Positions 30,836 to 38,157 of a DNA stretch of 52,944 nt are shown one piece after another. Source of the DNA: Minisyncoccota bacterium (lineage in GTDB: Bacteria > Patescibacteriota > Minisyncoccia > Phycocordibacterales > UBA918); assembly GCA_937975855.1 (NCBI GenBank), contig CALJTT010000005.1, positions 1 through 52,944 on the forward strand. The letters are read 5' to 3'. The notes below the pieces were generated by a model, which did not search any database, had not been told where the DNA came from, and saw only the letters and a list, made by a program, of their open reading frames with translations. A program made the position numbers and the translations under genes. Each line of letters opens with the position of its first letter. The first letter of the stretch is position 1.

Positions 30836-32362
30836 ATGAAACGATTCAGCGAACAATTTCATAAAAAATCTCAGACTGTAAAGCTCAACAAAGCCGAGCA
30901 GGCTGATTTGCGTTCCCGAGTTGTTTCGTACATGGAGTATCACCCATTGCCGGCAGAGATGAAATTGACTTCAGCAGCCAAAACTAAAAAAGCATCTGCT
31001 CAACCTATAATGCGCGAGCCTTTTGCTATTTATAACGTACCGTTTGCTCAGTTATTTAAATTCGGCAGTATGTTTGCTTTCATCATGGTGATGGTGGTGC
31101 CATTTGTCGCCGAGCGAGCTATTCCTGGCGACACTCTCTACGCCGTCAAGGTTAATTTTAATGAAGAAGTACGCAGCACTTTGGCCTGGAGTCCATATCA
31201 AAAGGTTGAATGGGAAACTGTTCGTTTGAATCGCCGCATCGCCGAGGCGAAGTTGCTGCAAAAAGAAGGCCTTCTTACTGATGTGGTTGAGGCTGAAGTA
31301 GCCGCCGCGGTAAAGTACCACGCTGAAAACGCCAAAGCCGAGATCGAAACCCTGCGCGCTTCAGACGCCGACGAAGCAGCCATTGCTTCTATTGAACTTG
31401 ATGCAAACCTGACACTGCAGGCACAGTCTTTTGACTCTGTTTTAGGTGACGAAGCAGCTGGTTCAACTGGCACCGACCTAATTGCTGATGCTATTGACGC
31501 TTCATTAGTTAAACAACTTTCAAACGCAACTACCAGTTTGCCCGCCTTGCCAAAACTCATTGCTCGTGTCGAACAAAACACCACCCGCGTACGAGAGCTT
31601 GAGAAGACACTTATCGGCCAAGTTGGCTCCGAGGTTATGTCTGACGTGACGCGTCGTATTGTAGACCTAGAGCGAGTAGCGGCTGAAGCATTCAACCTGC
31701 CAGAAGAAGAGGTAAAGAAAGCCCAGACGTTGTTGGTTGACGTTATCAGCCGGGCTCAGACTTTGGTTGTGTACATGACGGAACTAGACGTGCGTGAGAC
31801 TGTCGCGATCAACACAGCCGTGCCAGTAGTCCTCACAACCGATGAGATTAACATCAACCGCACAGAAATAATGAGCCAGATTGATACTTATATTTCTCAG
31901 ATCAACAATAGCGAAGTGGAAGAAGAGGCTTTGTTGGAGAAGTTGGCTGTAGCAGCGCAGCAGATGGAGGATATAAAAGCTGAACTGCAGGACGTTGATG
32001 TCTATGAGACTTACCTAGCACGTAGCGCCGACGCACTAGCTCTTGGCCACGATGCTGTTATCTTGATTGAGCAGTCAGGTGTGTCAGTTTCTAACCAGAT
32101 CCCCGCAGTGGGCGTAGCCAGCAGTACAGAATCTATTGCAACCAGCACAGCCACATCTACAGAGGAGATCGCAGAGCCATCTGAAGAAGAAACGCCCGTT
32201 ATGGAAACCGGTGATATCGAAATAGTCGCAAGTACCACTGATCAAATCATCGAGCCAGTAGTGCCTACCAGCACAGCCCCGACAACTGAAGAGGTTGACG
32301 TCGTAGACGATATTTCGTCTAGTAGCACCCAAACACAGTCAGAACTTGACGAAGAAATTTAG
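30836..32362 (+). CDS. DUF5667 membrane protein, probable anti-sigma partner
   Basis: The 508-residue protein has a cytoplasmic N-terminus of about 75 residues, one membrane helix (about 75-98, FGSMFAFIMVMVVPFVAERA) and the DUF5667 signature AIPGDTLYAVKVNFNEEVRS. Ala/Glu-rich helices follow (about 115-400). The tail (about 420-508) is rich in Ser, Thr and Glu and is probably disordered, as in wall-exposed stalks. The sigma factor gene ends 3 bp upstream, so the N-terminus is the likely sigma-binding part. Envelope stress sensing is inference. Confidence 0.8.
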   Translation: MKRFSEQFHKKSQTVKLNKAEQADLRSRVVSYMEYHPLPAEMKLTSAAKTKKASAQPIMREPFAIYNVPFAQLFKFGSMFAFIMVMVVPFVAERAIPGDTLYAVKVNFNEEVRSTLAWSPYQKVEWETVRLNRRIAEAKLLQKEGLLTDVVEAEVAAAVKYHAENAKAEIETLRASDADEAAIASIELDANLTLQAQSFDSVLGDEAAGSTGTDLIADAIDASLVKQLSNATTSLPALPKLIARVEQNTTRVRELEKTLIGQVGSEVMSDVTRRIVDLERVAAEAFNLPEEEVKKAQTLLVDVISRAQTLVVYMTELDVRETVAINTAVPVVLTTDEININRTEIMSQIDTYISQINNSEVEEEALLEKLAVAAQQMEDIKAELQDVDVYETYLARSADALALGHDAVILIEQSGVSVSNQIPAVGVASSTESIATSTATSTEEIAEPSEEETPVMETGDIEIVASTTDQIIEPVVPTSTAPTTEEVDVVDDISSSSTQTQSELDEEI

Positions 32363-32379
32363 AAGAGTATATTGAATTT

Positions 32380-32460
32380 ATGCAGTTTGTGTACCAAAAT
32401 CGATCAGTCAGTAAAAACGTCGCGATCGCTTCGATTCTGCTGCTGATCCTGCTCGTTTAG
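32380..32460 (+). CDS. Possible 26-residue membrane peptide
   Basis: The ORF reads MQFVYQNRSVSKNVAIASIL and ends in a run of Leu/Ile/Val, giving a single hydrophobic helix. TATATT ends 6 nt before the ATG, the same spacing as at recognised leaderless genes. A TACCAAAA/TTTTGGTA inverted repeat (32391-32398 and 32470-32477) brackets most of it. It may be a real small membrane protein or toxin-like peptide. Evidence is limited. Confidence 0.35.
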   Translation: MQFVYQNRSVSKNVAIASILLLILLV

Positions 32461-32493
32461 CAGGTCAGTTTTGGTATAAGAACACAGCACGCT

Positions 32494-32539
32494 CCTAATC
32501 AAAACCGACCCGCCCAAATGCAGGTCGGTTTTGATTAGG
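32494..32539. terminator. Terminator after the sigma/DUF5667 unit
   Basis: A perfect 17-bp inverted repeat (CCTAATCAAAACCGACC arm) with a 12-nt loop. Confidence 0.85.
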
Positions 32540-32580
32540 GATAAAAAGTTCTTTGCGTAACAACAAGATGGGAGGAAAAG

Positions 32581-32865
32581 ATGATCCAAATATTTCAGTG
32601 GGTGAAACGGCTCTGGTTTAGCCCTGATCCTGGTGGACGAATCACCTTCGAAACAGCTTTTGCTGGATGGACAGGAGAAGCACTCGAGTGGTCGCGCGAA
32701 CGTGCCGAAGCTGGGTTTGACGGTTACGGAGATCCACTACCAACCAGCCTGATCGAATCTGCAAGGGTTCTGTCAACACAATGGTCCTACGGACCGCCGC
32801 CGCCAATCTGCCCACGTCTGCTGGCAGAAACACATGGGGCAGGTTGCCTCGCAACAACATCCTGA
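32581..32865 (+). CDS. Orphan protein, first gene of a small SD-led operon
   Basis: The 94-residue product has GGGAGG 6 nt before the ATG. It opens MIQIFQWVKRLWFSPDPGGR and continues FETAFAGWTGEALEWSRERA, then DGYGDPLPTSLIESARVL. The Trp-rich mixed helical sequence has no signal peptide. I recognise no family. The next two genes follow at 11 and 3 bp, so the three are probably one transcript ending at the 33400 terminator. GC content is higher than in neighbouring leaderless genes. Confidence 0.65.
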   Translation: MIQIFQWVKRLWFSPDPGGRITFETAFAGWTGEALEWSRERAEAGFDGYGDPLPTSLIESARVLSTQWSYGPPPPICPRLLAETHGAGCLATTS

Positions 32866-32876
32866 GGAGGAACAGC

Positions 32877-33104
32877 ATGAGACGGAGAAGTTTTCTCTTA
32901 TCAACAGCAGCATTTGTGGCCGCTGCCGTGACACCAGTCGCGGCAGCAGAGTCACTTCCCGAACTAGTCCAAGCTTTTCTTCGTACACACGGCGGAGAAG
33001 TCGAAATGAAACTCTCGGTAATGTTCGGTGGATGGGTGACTTTCGAGAATGCAAGTGCTGATCAGGTTTACCAAGCGATCGCTTCAGTTCAGCTGGACTA
33101 CTAA
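32877..33104 (+). CDS. Small exported protein with a Tat-like signal
   Basis: MRRRSFLLSTAAFVAAAVTP followed by VAAAES is a signal peptide with a twin-arginine-like RRxFL start. GAGGAGG 6 nt upstream fixes this ATG; the ORF opens earlier at 32781. The mature part of about 50 residues (LPELVQAFLRTHGGEVEMKL, then SVMFGGWVTFENASADQVYQ) ends in Asp-Tyr and is compact. No Tat transporter genes are in the window, so a Sec route is equally possible. Middle gene of the operon. Function unknown. Confidence 0.7.
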   Translation: MRRRSFLLSTAAFVAAAVTPVAAAESLPELVQAFLRTHGGEVEMKLSVMFGGWVTFENASADQVYQAIASVQLDY

Positions 33105-33107
33105 ACC

Positions 33108-33383
33108 ATGGACGGAACGGCACCAGGCAAAGGAATTCATCCAGGGAAAGTTGCAGATCGCGAGGAAGTCCAGATAGCTCTTAAAAGAGTTGCTCTAGAC
33201 GATCCAGCAATCGTGTCCGATCTGTGCAACTTACGATTCACCGTGCACTGGTTAAGGGGATACATCAAGGTCCGCACCAAGGATCGTGGTCCTGACAACG
33301 TGGTGACTCATTACGAAGCGATGAGGCACGTCATGGCGAAAACGACTTTGCGAGTGTCCAAACGGGACGAAATGACCCTTTGA
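33108..33383 (+). CDS. Orphan protein, third gene of the small operon
   Basis: The 91-residue basic protein starts MDGTAPGKGIHPGKVADREE and includes DDPAIVSDLCNLRFTVHWLR and TTLRVSKRDEM. It begins 3 bp after the exported protein's stop with no SD of its own, so translation is probably coupled. There is no signal peptide or membrane helix. I know of no similar family. It might be a cytosolic partner of its two neighbours. Confidence 0.6.
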   Translation: MDGTAPGKGIHPGKVADREEVQIALKRVALDDPAIVSDLCNLRFTVHWLRGYIKVRTKDRGPDNVVTHYEAMRHVMAKTTLRVSKRDEMTL

Positions 33384-33399
33384 CCTCTTTTTGTGTACA

Positions 33400-33436
33400 A
33401 CGAAACCCGCGCCGGGAAACTGGCGCGGGTTTGTTC
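33400..33436. terminator. Terminator between the small operon and ilvE
   Basis: AAACCCGCGCC/GGCGCGGGTTT stem with AACG/CGTT extension and T runs on both sides. Confidence 0.88.
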
Positions 33437-33449
33437 GTTTTCGTTCTTT

Positions 33450-34358
33450 TTAAGAAGGGAAGCTTAGCCAGTCCTTGTAGTCCTCTTCCTGGCCACACAC
33501 TATATTGAAGAAAGTTTGTTTGATTTCATTCGCAGCTGTCAGATCGTACTCAGCCAGAGTCTTGCCTTTTTGATCAATTTTATCAATGGGCGATATTTCA
33601 GCTGCTGTACCAGTAAAGAATGCACTATCAAAATCAGCCACTTCATCTAGCGTGATGTCTCGCTCTACTGTTGTGTAACCCATGTTACTTGTGAAGGTAA
33701 TGACTGAATCGCGAGTGATCCCAGCTAGAATTTTGCCAAGTTTTGGTGTGTGTAGTTCCTTTCCTTTGATAAAGAATATGTTTTCGCCTGGACCTTCTGC
33801 GATATTGTCATTATGGTCAAGTAGCAGGGCCTCCAGATAACCGTTCCTTTTTGCTTGGACAGTAGCCAGAATAGAGTTTACATAGTGACCTGAAATCTTT
33901 GCGTCGCATATCGTGCTTTTTTCAGATATGCGTCGGTAGTCGGATACTTCCACTGATACAGAGTCAGCTAGATACTGGCCCCAGGCCCACGCAGCTATAA
34001 ACACGTGTGTACTGTTTTTGGTTGGGTTGATGCCCATTGAGCTGTCGTCAAAGTACACTATTGGTCGAATGTATGCTTCGGATAGGTTGTTCTCAGTGAC
34101 TGCCTGATGACACGCTTCCATTAATTCAGACTTTGAGTAGGGAATTTCAAGGAATATTTTTTCAGCCGAGTAGAAAAGACGATCGACGTGTTCTTCCAGT
34201 CTGAATATGTGAGTTTTGTTGTCAGTTGTTTCGTAAGCCCGAATTCCTTCGAACACACCAGACCCATAATGGAGCGTATGAGTAAGCGGTGACAAATTCG
34301 TTTCGCTAAATGGAACCAAAGTGCCGTTTAGCCAAACTTTATGATTTTTTTCTAGCAT
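33450..34358 (-). CDS. ilvE: Branched-chain amino-acid aminotransferase
   Basis: The 302-residue protein is a fold-type IV PLP enzyme: LTHTLHYGSGVFEGIRAYET near the N-terminus, YIRPIVYFDDSSMGINP, the PLP lysine K154 in DAKISGHYVNSILA, AEGPGENIFFIKG and ITRDSVITF. It swaps amino groups between Leu, Ile or Val and glutamate. No other branched-chain pathway gene is in the window, so it may serve turnover or the last step only. TACACT lies 9 nt upstream of the ATG. Converges on the small operon. Confidence 0.93.
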   Translation of the reverse strand: MLEKNHKVWLNGTLVPFSETNLSPLTHTLHYGSGVFEGIRAYETTDNKTHIFRLEEHVDRLFYSAEKIFLEIPYSKSELMEACHQAVTENNLSEAYIRPIVYFDDSSMGINPTKNSTHVFIAAWAWGQYLADSVSVEVSDYRRISEKSTICDAKISGHYVNSILATVQAKRNGYLEALLLDHNDNIAEGPGENIFFIKGKELHTPKLGKILAGITRDSVITFTSNMGYTTVERDITLDEVADFDSAFFTGTAAEISPIDKIDQKGKTLAEYDLTAANEIKQTFFNIVCGQEEDYKDWLSFPS

Positions 34359-34460
34359 AAGAAGTAAAGTGTATCAAAAAATGATCGGGCATGCATTTCT
34401 AAGTCACCCTCCTTCCTTTTTTTTGAGTGCTGTGATATATTGAAATTAATGAAAATTTTA

Positions 34461-34514
34461 CAAACAGCCTCATATTTCTTTTGGTTTACCAACCGGGAAA
34501 CTCGGGCTGTTTTG
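34461..34514. other. Inverted-repeat region upstream of ilvE
   Basis: AAACAGCC and GGGCTGTTT, about 35 nt apart, enclose CCGGGAAACTCGG. The rest of 34359-34535 is AT rich, with no gene I can support. Confidence 0.35.
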
Positions 34515-34535
34515 ACGTAATGTGAACACATTCTC

Positions 34536-34573
34536 AAAAACCGCGGGTTTCCTACAAGGAACCCGCGGTTTTT
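34536..34573. terminator. Strong hairpin terminator without an obvious parent gene
   Basis: AAAAACCGCGGGTT pairs with AACCCGCGGTTTTT, with CCT/AGG inside. It lies between the ilvE promoter region and a tRNA-like sequence. Confidence 0.75.
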
Positions 34574-34576
34574 GTT

Positions 34577-34656
34577 GGTCGAAAGAAGGATATATTCTAA
34601 AAATGTCTTGCTTTCGGCTCACAATCTCAGTGAGTTCGAATCAACGGGGCCGACCA
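34577..34656 (+). other. tRNA-like relic
   Basis: The 80 nt open with GGTCG and end with CGACC plus A. They contain a D-arm-like AGAA-GGATATA-TTCT and a T-loop-like GTTCGAATC. The T stem does not pair and no anticodon arm forms, so I do not call a functional tRNA. It could be a decayed tRNA or an old integration scar. Confidence 0.3.
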
Positions 34657-34704
34657 TCGGACGCCCAAACTTAGATCTTCAACAATAAACGAAAGGGCAG
34701 TAAG

Positions 34705-35790
34705 ATGCTTGACTCTACAGACGGATTCGATCCGACTCAATCGCAACCACTTTCAATTGGAGGGTGGGAGACCCAAATAAGCGATCAGCCAGTCGTTTTG
34801 GCGAAGTGGCAGAGAGGCCGGCTGGAAACAGTACTGAATCAACAGTATTTGCCGGCAGTTCGGGAACTATTTCTGGGTAAGCGCCCACAAGGTAATCGGT
34901 GGTTTGCTGAGCAAAATGCGCCGGCGCCGATAGTTAGATTCGACATGGCGCCGATGATCGATGTTCCCGACGAATCGGGTAAAGAAGATCAAGTCACAGC
35001 AGCGCGCGCTGCCGTGGGGCTGGGTATCTGGGAGATCGAGGCAAACACGGCTGGACTTGGCATAGCCACGAAATTGGGTTTGCCGGTTGCGGCACGTCTT
35101 TTCTCCACCCTGCAACAATCTGGTATAAGTCGTATTGGGTATGCAGCGTCAGAATCACGTTCTAACCAAGCTGGTGATTTGCAAGTGCTGATGTCCAATC
35201 TGGAGTCTTACGGAGTGGAAACTGTTCCGGTTAATCTGGACGGCGAAATTCCGGCCGACCTGCCGCTATGGCTTCGCGCTGGAGCAGAGGACTTGGTGGC
35301 TGGCGGTTCGTTGCTGAGTCGACTCCCGCAATGCTTGATGTGGCATCCTGATGGTGGCGGATCGAAACAGTATCTCTTCGATCTTGATCCAAGCGTCACA
35401 CGTGCAAGCGATATCGTAAATCTTGCGTCGGTTCCAACTCGGTTTGACACAGGTGTGGTGCTCAAGCCTATCAATGGTTGGGGCGCTCGAGACATAACCA
35501 TACACGCTCGGGAACAGCCGTTTAAAAAACGGTCAGACAAGGCTGGTCGTTTGTTTTCGACCCTCCAGAGACTCCGTGCACAGGGCGCGGACTCGCAGTA
35601 TCTGCTGCAACGGTTTGCGCCGCCGCAGTCCATTGGTGAGGGCTTTCTGGCGTGGCGAGTGTTGGCGGTGTGGCAGCCTAAGCGACAGGCGTACCAGATC
35701 ATCGGGGGTATCTGGAACTACCGCAAGGGCGATATTCGCTTGCACGGTACACCAGAAACGATCAACGGTCCGATATTAGTCGATAAATAA
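34705..35790 (+). CDS. Possible ATP-grasp-fold protein
   Basis: The 361-residue protein has AAAGGG 9 nt before its ATG. The C-terminal half resembles ATP-grasp folds: FDTGVVLKPINGWGARDITI (Lys strand and glycine-rich loop), YLLQRFAPP (adenine-contacting hinge with Gln), and FLAWRVLAVWQPKRQAYQII then GGIWNYRKGD. The metal-binding N-x-D/E motif is unclear, so the call is tentative. The N-terminal half contains a domain with FDMAPMIDVPDESGK. It is SD-led and monocistronic with a perfect terminator. An isoaspartyl peptidase gene follows. Confidence 0.5.
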   Translation: MLDSTDGFDPTQSQPLSIGGWETQISDQPVVLAKWQRGRLETVLNQQYLPAVRELFLGKRPQGNRWFAEQNAPAPIVRFDMAPMIDVPDESGKEDQVTAARAAVGLGIWEIEANTAGLGIATKLGLPVAARLFSTLQQSGISRIGYAASESRSNQAGDLQVLMSNLESYGVETVPVNLDGEIPADLPLWLRAGAEDLVAGGSLLSRLPQCLMWHPDGGGSKQYLFDLDPSVTRASDIVNLASVPTRFDTGVVLKPINGWGARDITIHAREQPFKKRSDKAGRLFSTLQRLRAQGADSQYLLQRFAPPQSIGEGFLAWRVLAVWQPKRQAYQIIGGIWNYRKGDIRLHGTPETINGPILVDK

Positions 35791-35800
35791 CCTCGTCCTC

Positions 35801-35829
35801 AAAGGGGCGTCGCACTGCGACGCCCCTTT
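35801..35829 (+). terminator. Terminator of the 34705-35790 gene
   Basis: AAAGGGGCGTCGCA pairs perfectly with TGCGACGCCCCTTT around a single C, leaving only a tiny loop after fraying. Confidence 0.88.
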
Positions 35830-35861
35830 CTCAATTATTAATTATCAATTAAGATGTTGTT

Positions 35862-36764
35862 ATGAGTAAATTTTCAATTGCCATTCACGGAGGAGCGGGT
35901 GCGCTGAGTGACGTGAGTGAGCATCGAACAGCTTTGACCGAAATTATTAACGAAGCCGCTAACTTGGCTTCTAATGCGTCGGCAATTGATGTGGTCGAGC
36001 GAACAGTTGTACTTTTAGAAAACCATCCGTTGTTTAACGCTGGGAAAGGTTCTGTTCTAAACAATAAAGGTGAAGTCGAGTGTGACGCTGCGATCATGAA
36101 TGGTACAGATCTCGATGCTGGGGCTGTTGCAGGAGTTAGAGGAATTAAAAATCCCGTCGCGTTGGCTCGAAAAGTTATGAGTGATAGCGAGCACGTGATG
36201 CTGGTAGGTGATGGAGCTTTAGAATTCGCCGCAAGTGTTAACGCTCCAACGGAGCAGCTAGATTATTTTGTCGTAGAGTCACGGCTGAAGCAGCTAGAAG
36301 AAGCAAAAAAAGCCGGCAAGGTTGTACTTGATCACAGTGATACTGAAGAAGAGAAGTTGGGTACAGTCGGTGCTGTGGCAATTGACGATAAGGGAAATCT
36401 AGCGGCAGCAACCTCTACCGGGGGTATTGTTAACAAGAAGTTTGGGCGAGTTGGTGACTCTCCGGTAGTCGGTGCAGGCGTGTACGCAGAGAATGGATTG
36501 TGTGCTGTTTCTGCAACTGGGTTTGGTGAGCAATTTTTACGCACAACCCTGAGTAAACATATTGGTGACTGGATGAGATACAATCATGTTGATGCTCAAT
36601 CAGCTGCTCAGGCTGGCATTGACTATCTGGTTGAAAAAGTGAATGGATTGGGTGGTGTGATTGTGGTTGATGCAAATTATAATATCGGTATTGCTCACAG
36701 TACCCCATTGATTTTGTCGGCTAGTATTTGTTCGGGAGAGACAGGCGCAAGACTTGATTTTTAA
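35862..36764 (+). CDS. iaaA: Isoaspartyl peptidase / plant-type L-asparaginase
   Basis: The 300-residue Ntn-hydrolase precursor begins FSIAIHGGAGALSDVSEHRT and has NAGKGSVLNNKGEVECDAAI (substrate site). The autocleavage site is GTVGAVAIDDKGNLAAATST, where T168 becomes the N-terminal nucleophile. GRVGDSPVVGAGVYA and ATGFGEQFLRTT follow. It splits iso-Asp dipeptides or asparagine. No SD is visible and the leader is AT rich. The neighbour upstream may be an ATP-grasp ligase, but a terminator separates them. Confidence 0.93.
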   Translation: MSKFSIAIHGGAGALSDVSEHRTALTEIINEAANLASNASAIDVVERTVVLLENHPLFNAGKGSVLNNKGEVECDAAIMNGTDLDAGAVAGVRGIKNPVALARKVMSDSEHVMLVGDGALEFAASVNAPTEQLDYFVVESRLKQLEEAKKAGKVVLDHSDTEEEKLGTVGAVAIDDKGNLAAATSTGGIVNKKFGRVGDSPVVGAGVYAENGLCAVSATGFGEQFLRTTLSKHIGDWMRYNHVDAQSAAQAGIDYLVEKVNGLGGVIVVDANYNIGIAHSTPLILSASICSGETGARLDF

Positions 36765-36772
36765 TTCAAAGA

Positions 36773-36804
36773 GAAAAGCCGTCGGACCCCTCCGACGGCT
36801 TTTC
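36773..36804 (+). terminator. Terminator of the isoaspartyl peptidase gene
   Basis: GAAAAGCCGTCGGA pairs perfectly with TCCGACGGCTTTTC around CCCC. Confidence 0.9.
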
Positions 36805-36889
36805 CCATTTGGGTTTAAGAATATTCTAGGAAAGAACTACGCTATATACTTCCCGCGCCGCTATCTTCAGTCATGCGGGAATTGCTATG

Positions 36890-36985
36890 ATACGCTTGCT
36901 TACTAAACTTACAATAAAATGCGTGTGTACATTGAGTGAATCTGGTCAATCTGATACGCTTCCATTAAGTTGTCAATAAAATCAT
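36890..36985 (+). promoter_or_regulatory. Duplicated promoter-like segment before mscS
   Basis: TGATACGCTT, then about 17 nt later ACAATAAAAT, occurs near 36889-36918. A related copy (TGATACGCTT then TCAATAAAAT) occurs near 36951-36981. The second TAAAAT ends 9 nt before the mscS ATG. A partial tandem duplication of the promoter is the simplest reading. Confidence 0.4.
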
Positions 36986-36991
36986 CTCGTT

Positions 36992-38098
36992 ATGTTTGAA
37001 TCGCTCTCGTCCTTTGTAGCCACATATGTACCAATTACCCACGTCACTTTGCCTATGTTTGGGGTAGTAGACGTACATAAATTAATAGTAGCCGTTGCTG
37101 TTTTTCTGGTTCTGTCCGCTTTGTTTTGGTTTTTGCGGATGATCTTGTTGGTGCGGTTGGAGACATTGGCAGGGCGCACCGTTCGGAAATTCGACGACAC
37201 AGTGGTCGAGGCGATTCGGTCGATTCGACCCTGGGTCTACGTTTTGGTGTCCTTGTACGCCGCGCTGTCACTGTATGAGATGCCGGATACATTTGGACGA
37301 GTTGTTACGGGAGCGTTGTTGTTGGCGTTTGTGTGGCAGGCGATTCAAGTTGTGCGATGTTTCATTTCTTACACAGTTACTAATTACTTAGAGAAGGACG
37401 AGGACGGTGACGGGGAAGTTGACCCAGCATCAGCCACGATGTCGCATCTGGTCACGTTGATAGCTCAGATTTTGTTGTGGGTGGTTGGAATTATATTTGT
37501 TTTGTCGAACATCGGTGTCGAAGTTACTTCATTGATCGCTGGGTTAGGGATTGGCGGGATCGCGGTGGCGTTTGCGCTGCAGGGAGTTTTATCTGACCTG
37601 TTTGCTTCATTTTCGATTTACTTTGACAAGCCTTTTCGCATCGGTGACTTTATTGTTGTCGGATCAGACTCGGGTACGGTCGAGAACATCGGGGTAAAGT
37701 CCACACGATTGCGAACCTTGCAGGGTGAAGAGTTGGTGATCAGTAACGCCGAACTTACAACCGCTCGTGTTCAAAATTTTAAAAAGATGAACGAACGACG
37801 TGTTTCTTCCGAAGTTGGCATTACATACGAAACACCGCAAGAACGAGTCCGAGAGGTGAACGGAATTGTGGAACGAATCTTTGCTGACATGGAAGGGGTG
37901 CGGTTTGATCGCACGCACCTCAAAAGTTTTGGTGACAGTGCGCTTATTTTTGAGATTGTTTACCATGTAGAGACTTCTAATTATGCTGAGTTCATGGATG
38001 TTCAACAGCAGTTCAACTTTACCTTGATGGAACGGTTTGCCGAGGTTGGTATCGAGTTCGCCTACCCAACGCAGACTATTTACCACAAAGCGGCATAA
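36992..38098 (+). CDS. mscS: Small-conductance mechanosensitive channel
   Basis: The 368-residue protein has four to five N-terminal hydrophobic helices. The pore helix is followed by the MscS core: LIAGLGIGGIAVAFALQGVL (about 180-199), DLFASFSIYFDKPFRIGDFI, GTVENIGVKSTRLRTLQGEE and LVISNAEL. A cytoplasmic beta domain and an alpha/beta C-terminus complete it. It opens under membrane tension and releases solutes on osmotic downshift. It is monocistronic, with a promoter box 9 nt from the start and a perfect terminator. Confidence 0.94.
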   Translation: MFESLSSFVATYVPITHVTLPMFGVVDVHKLIVAVAVFLVLSALFWFLRMILLVRLETLAGRTVRKFDDTVVEAIRSIRPWVYVLVSLYAALSLYEMPDTFGRVVTGALLLAFVWQAIQVVRCFISYTVTNYLEKDEDGDGEVDPASATMSHLVTLIAQILLWVVGIIFVLSNIGVEVTSLIAGLGIGGIAVAFALQGVLSDLFASFSIYFDKPFRIGDFIVVGSDSGTVENIGVKSTRLRTLQGEELVISNAELTTARVQNFKKMNERRVSSEVGITYETPQERVREVNGIVERIFADMEGVRFDRTHLKSFGDSALIFEIVYHVETSNYAEFMDVQQQFNFTLMERFAEVGIEFAYPTQTIYHKAA

Positions 38099-38112
38099 GT
38101 CTAGATGGATAA

Positions 38113-38147
38113 AAGAAAAGGCGCGCCCCGCGGGCGCGCCTTTTCTT
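38113..38147. terminator. Bidirectional terminator between mscS and the protease gene
   Basis: AAGAAAAGGCGCGCC pairs with GGCGCGCCTTTTCTT around a 5-nt loop. Confidence 0.9.
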
Positions 38148-38157
38148 GTTGCTTTGT

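Noticed and set aside
31198-31695. Minus-strand ORF of 165 Ser/Ala-rich codons
   Set aside because: It is the complement of the Ala/Glu-rich DUF5667 coding sequence; the composition explains it.
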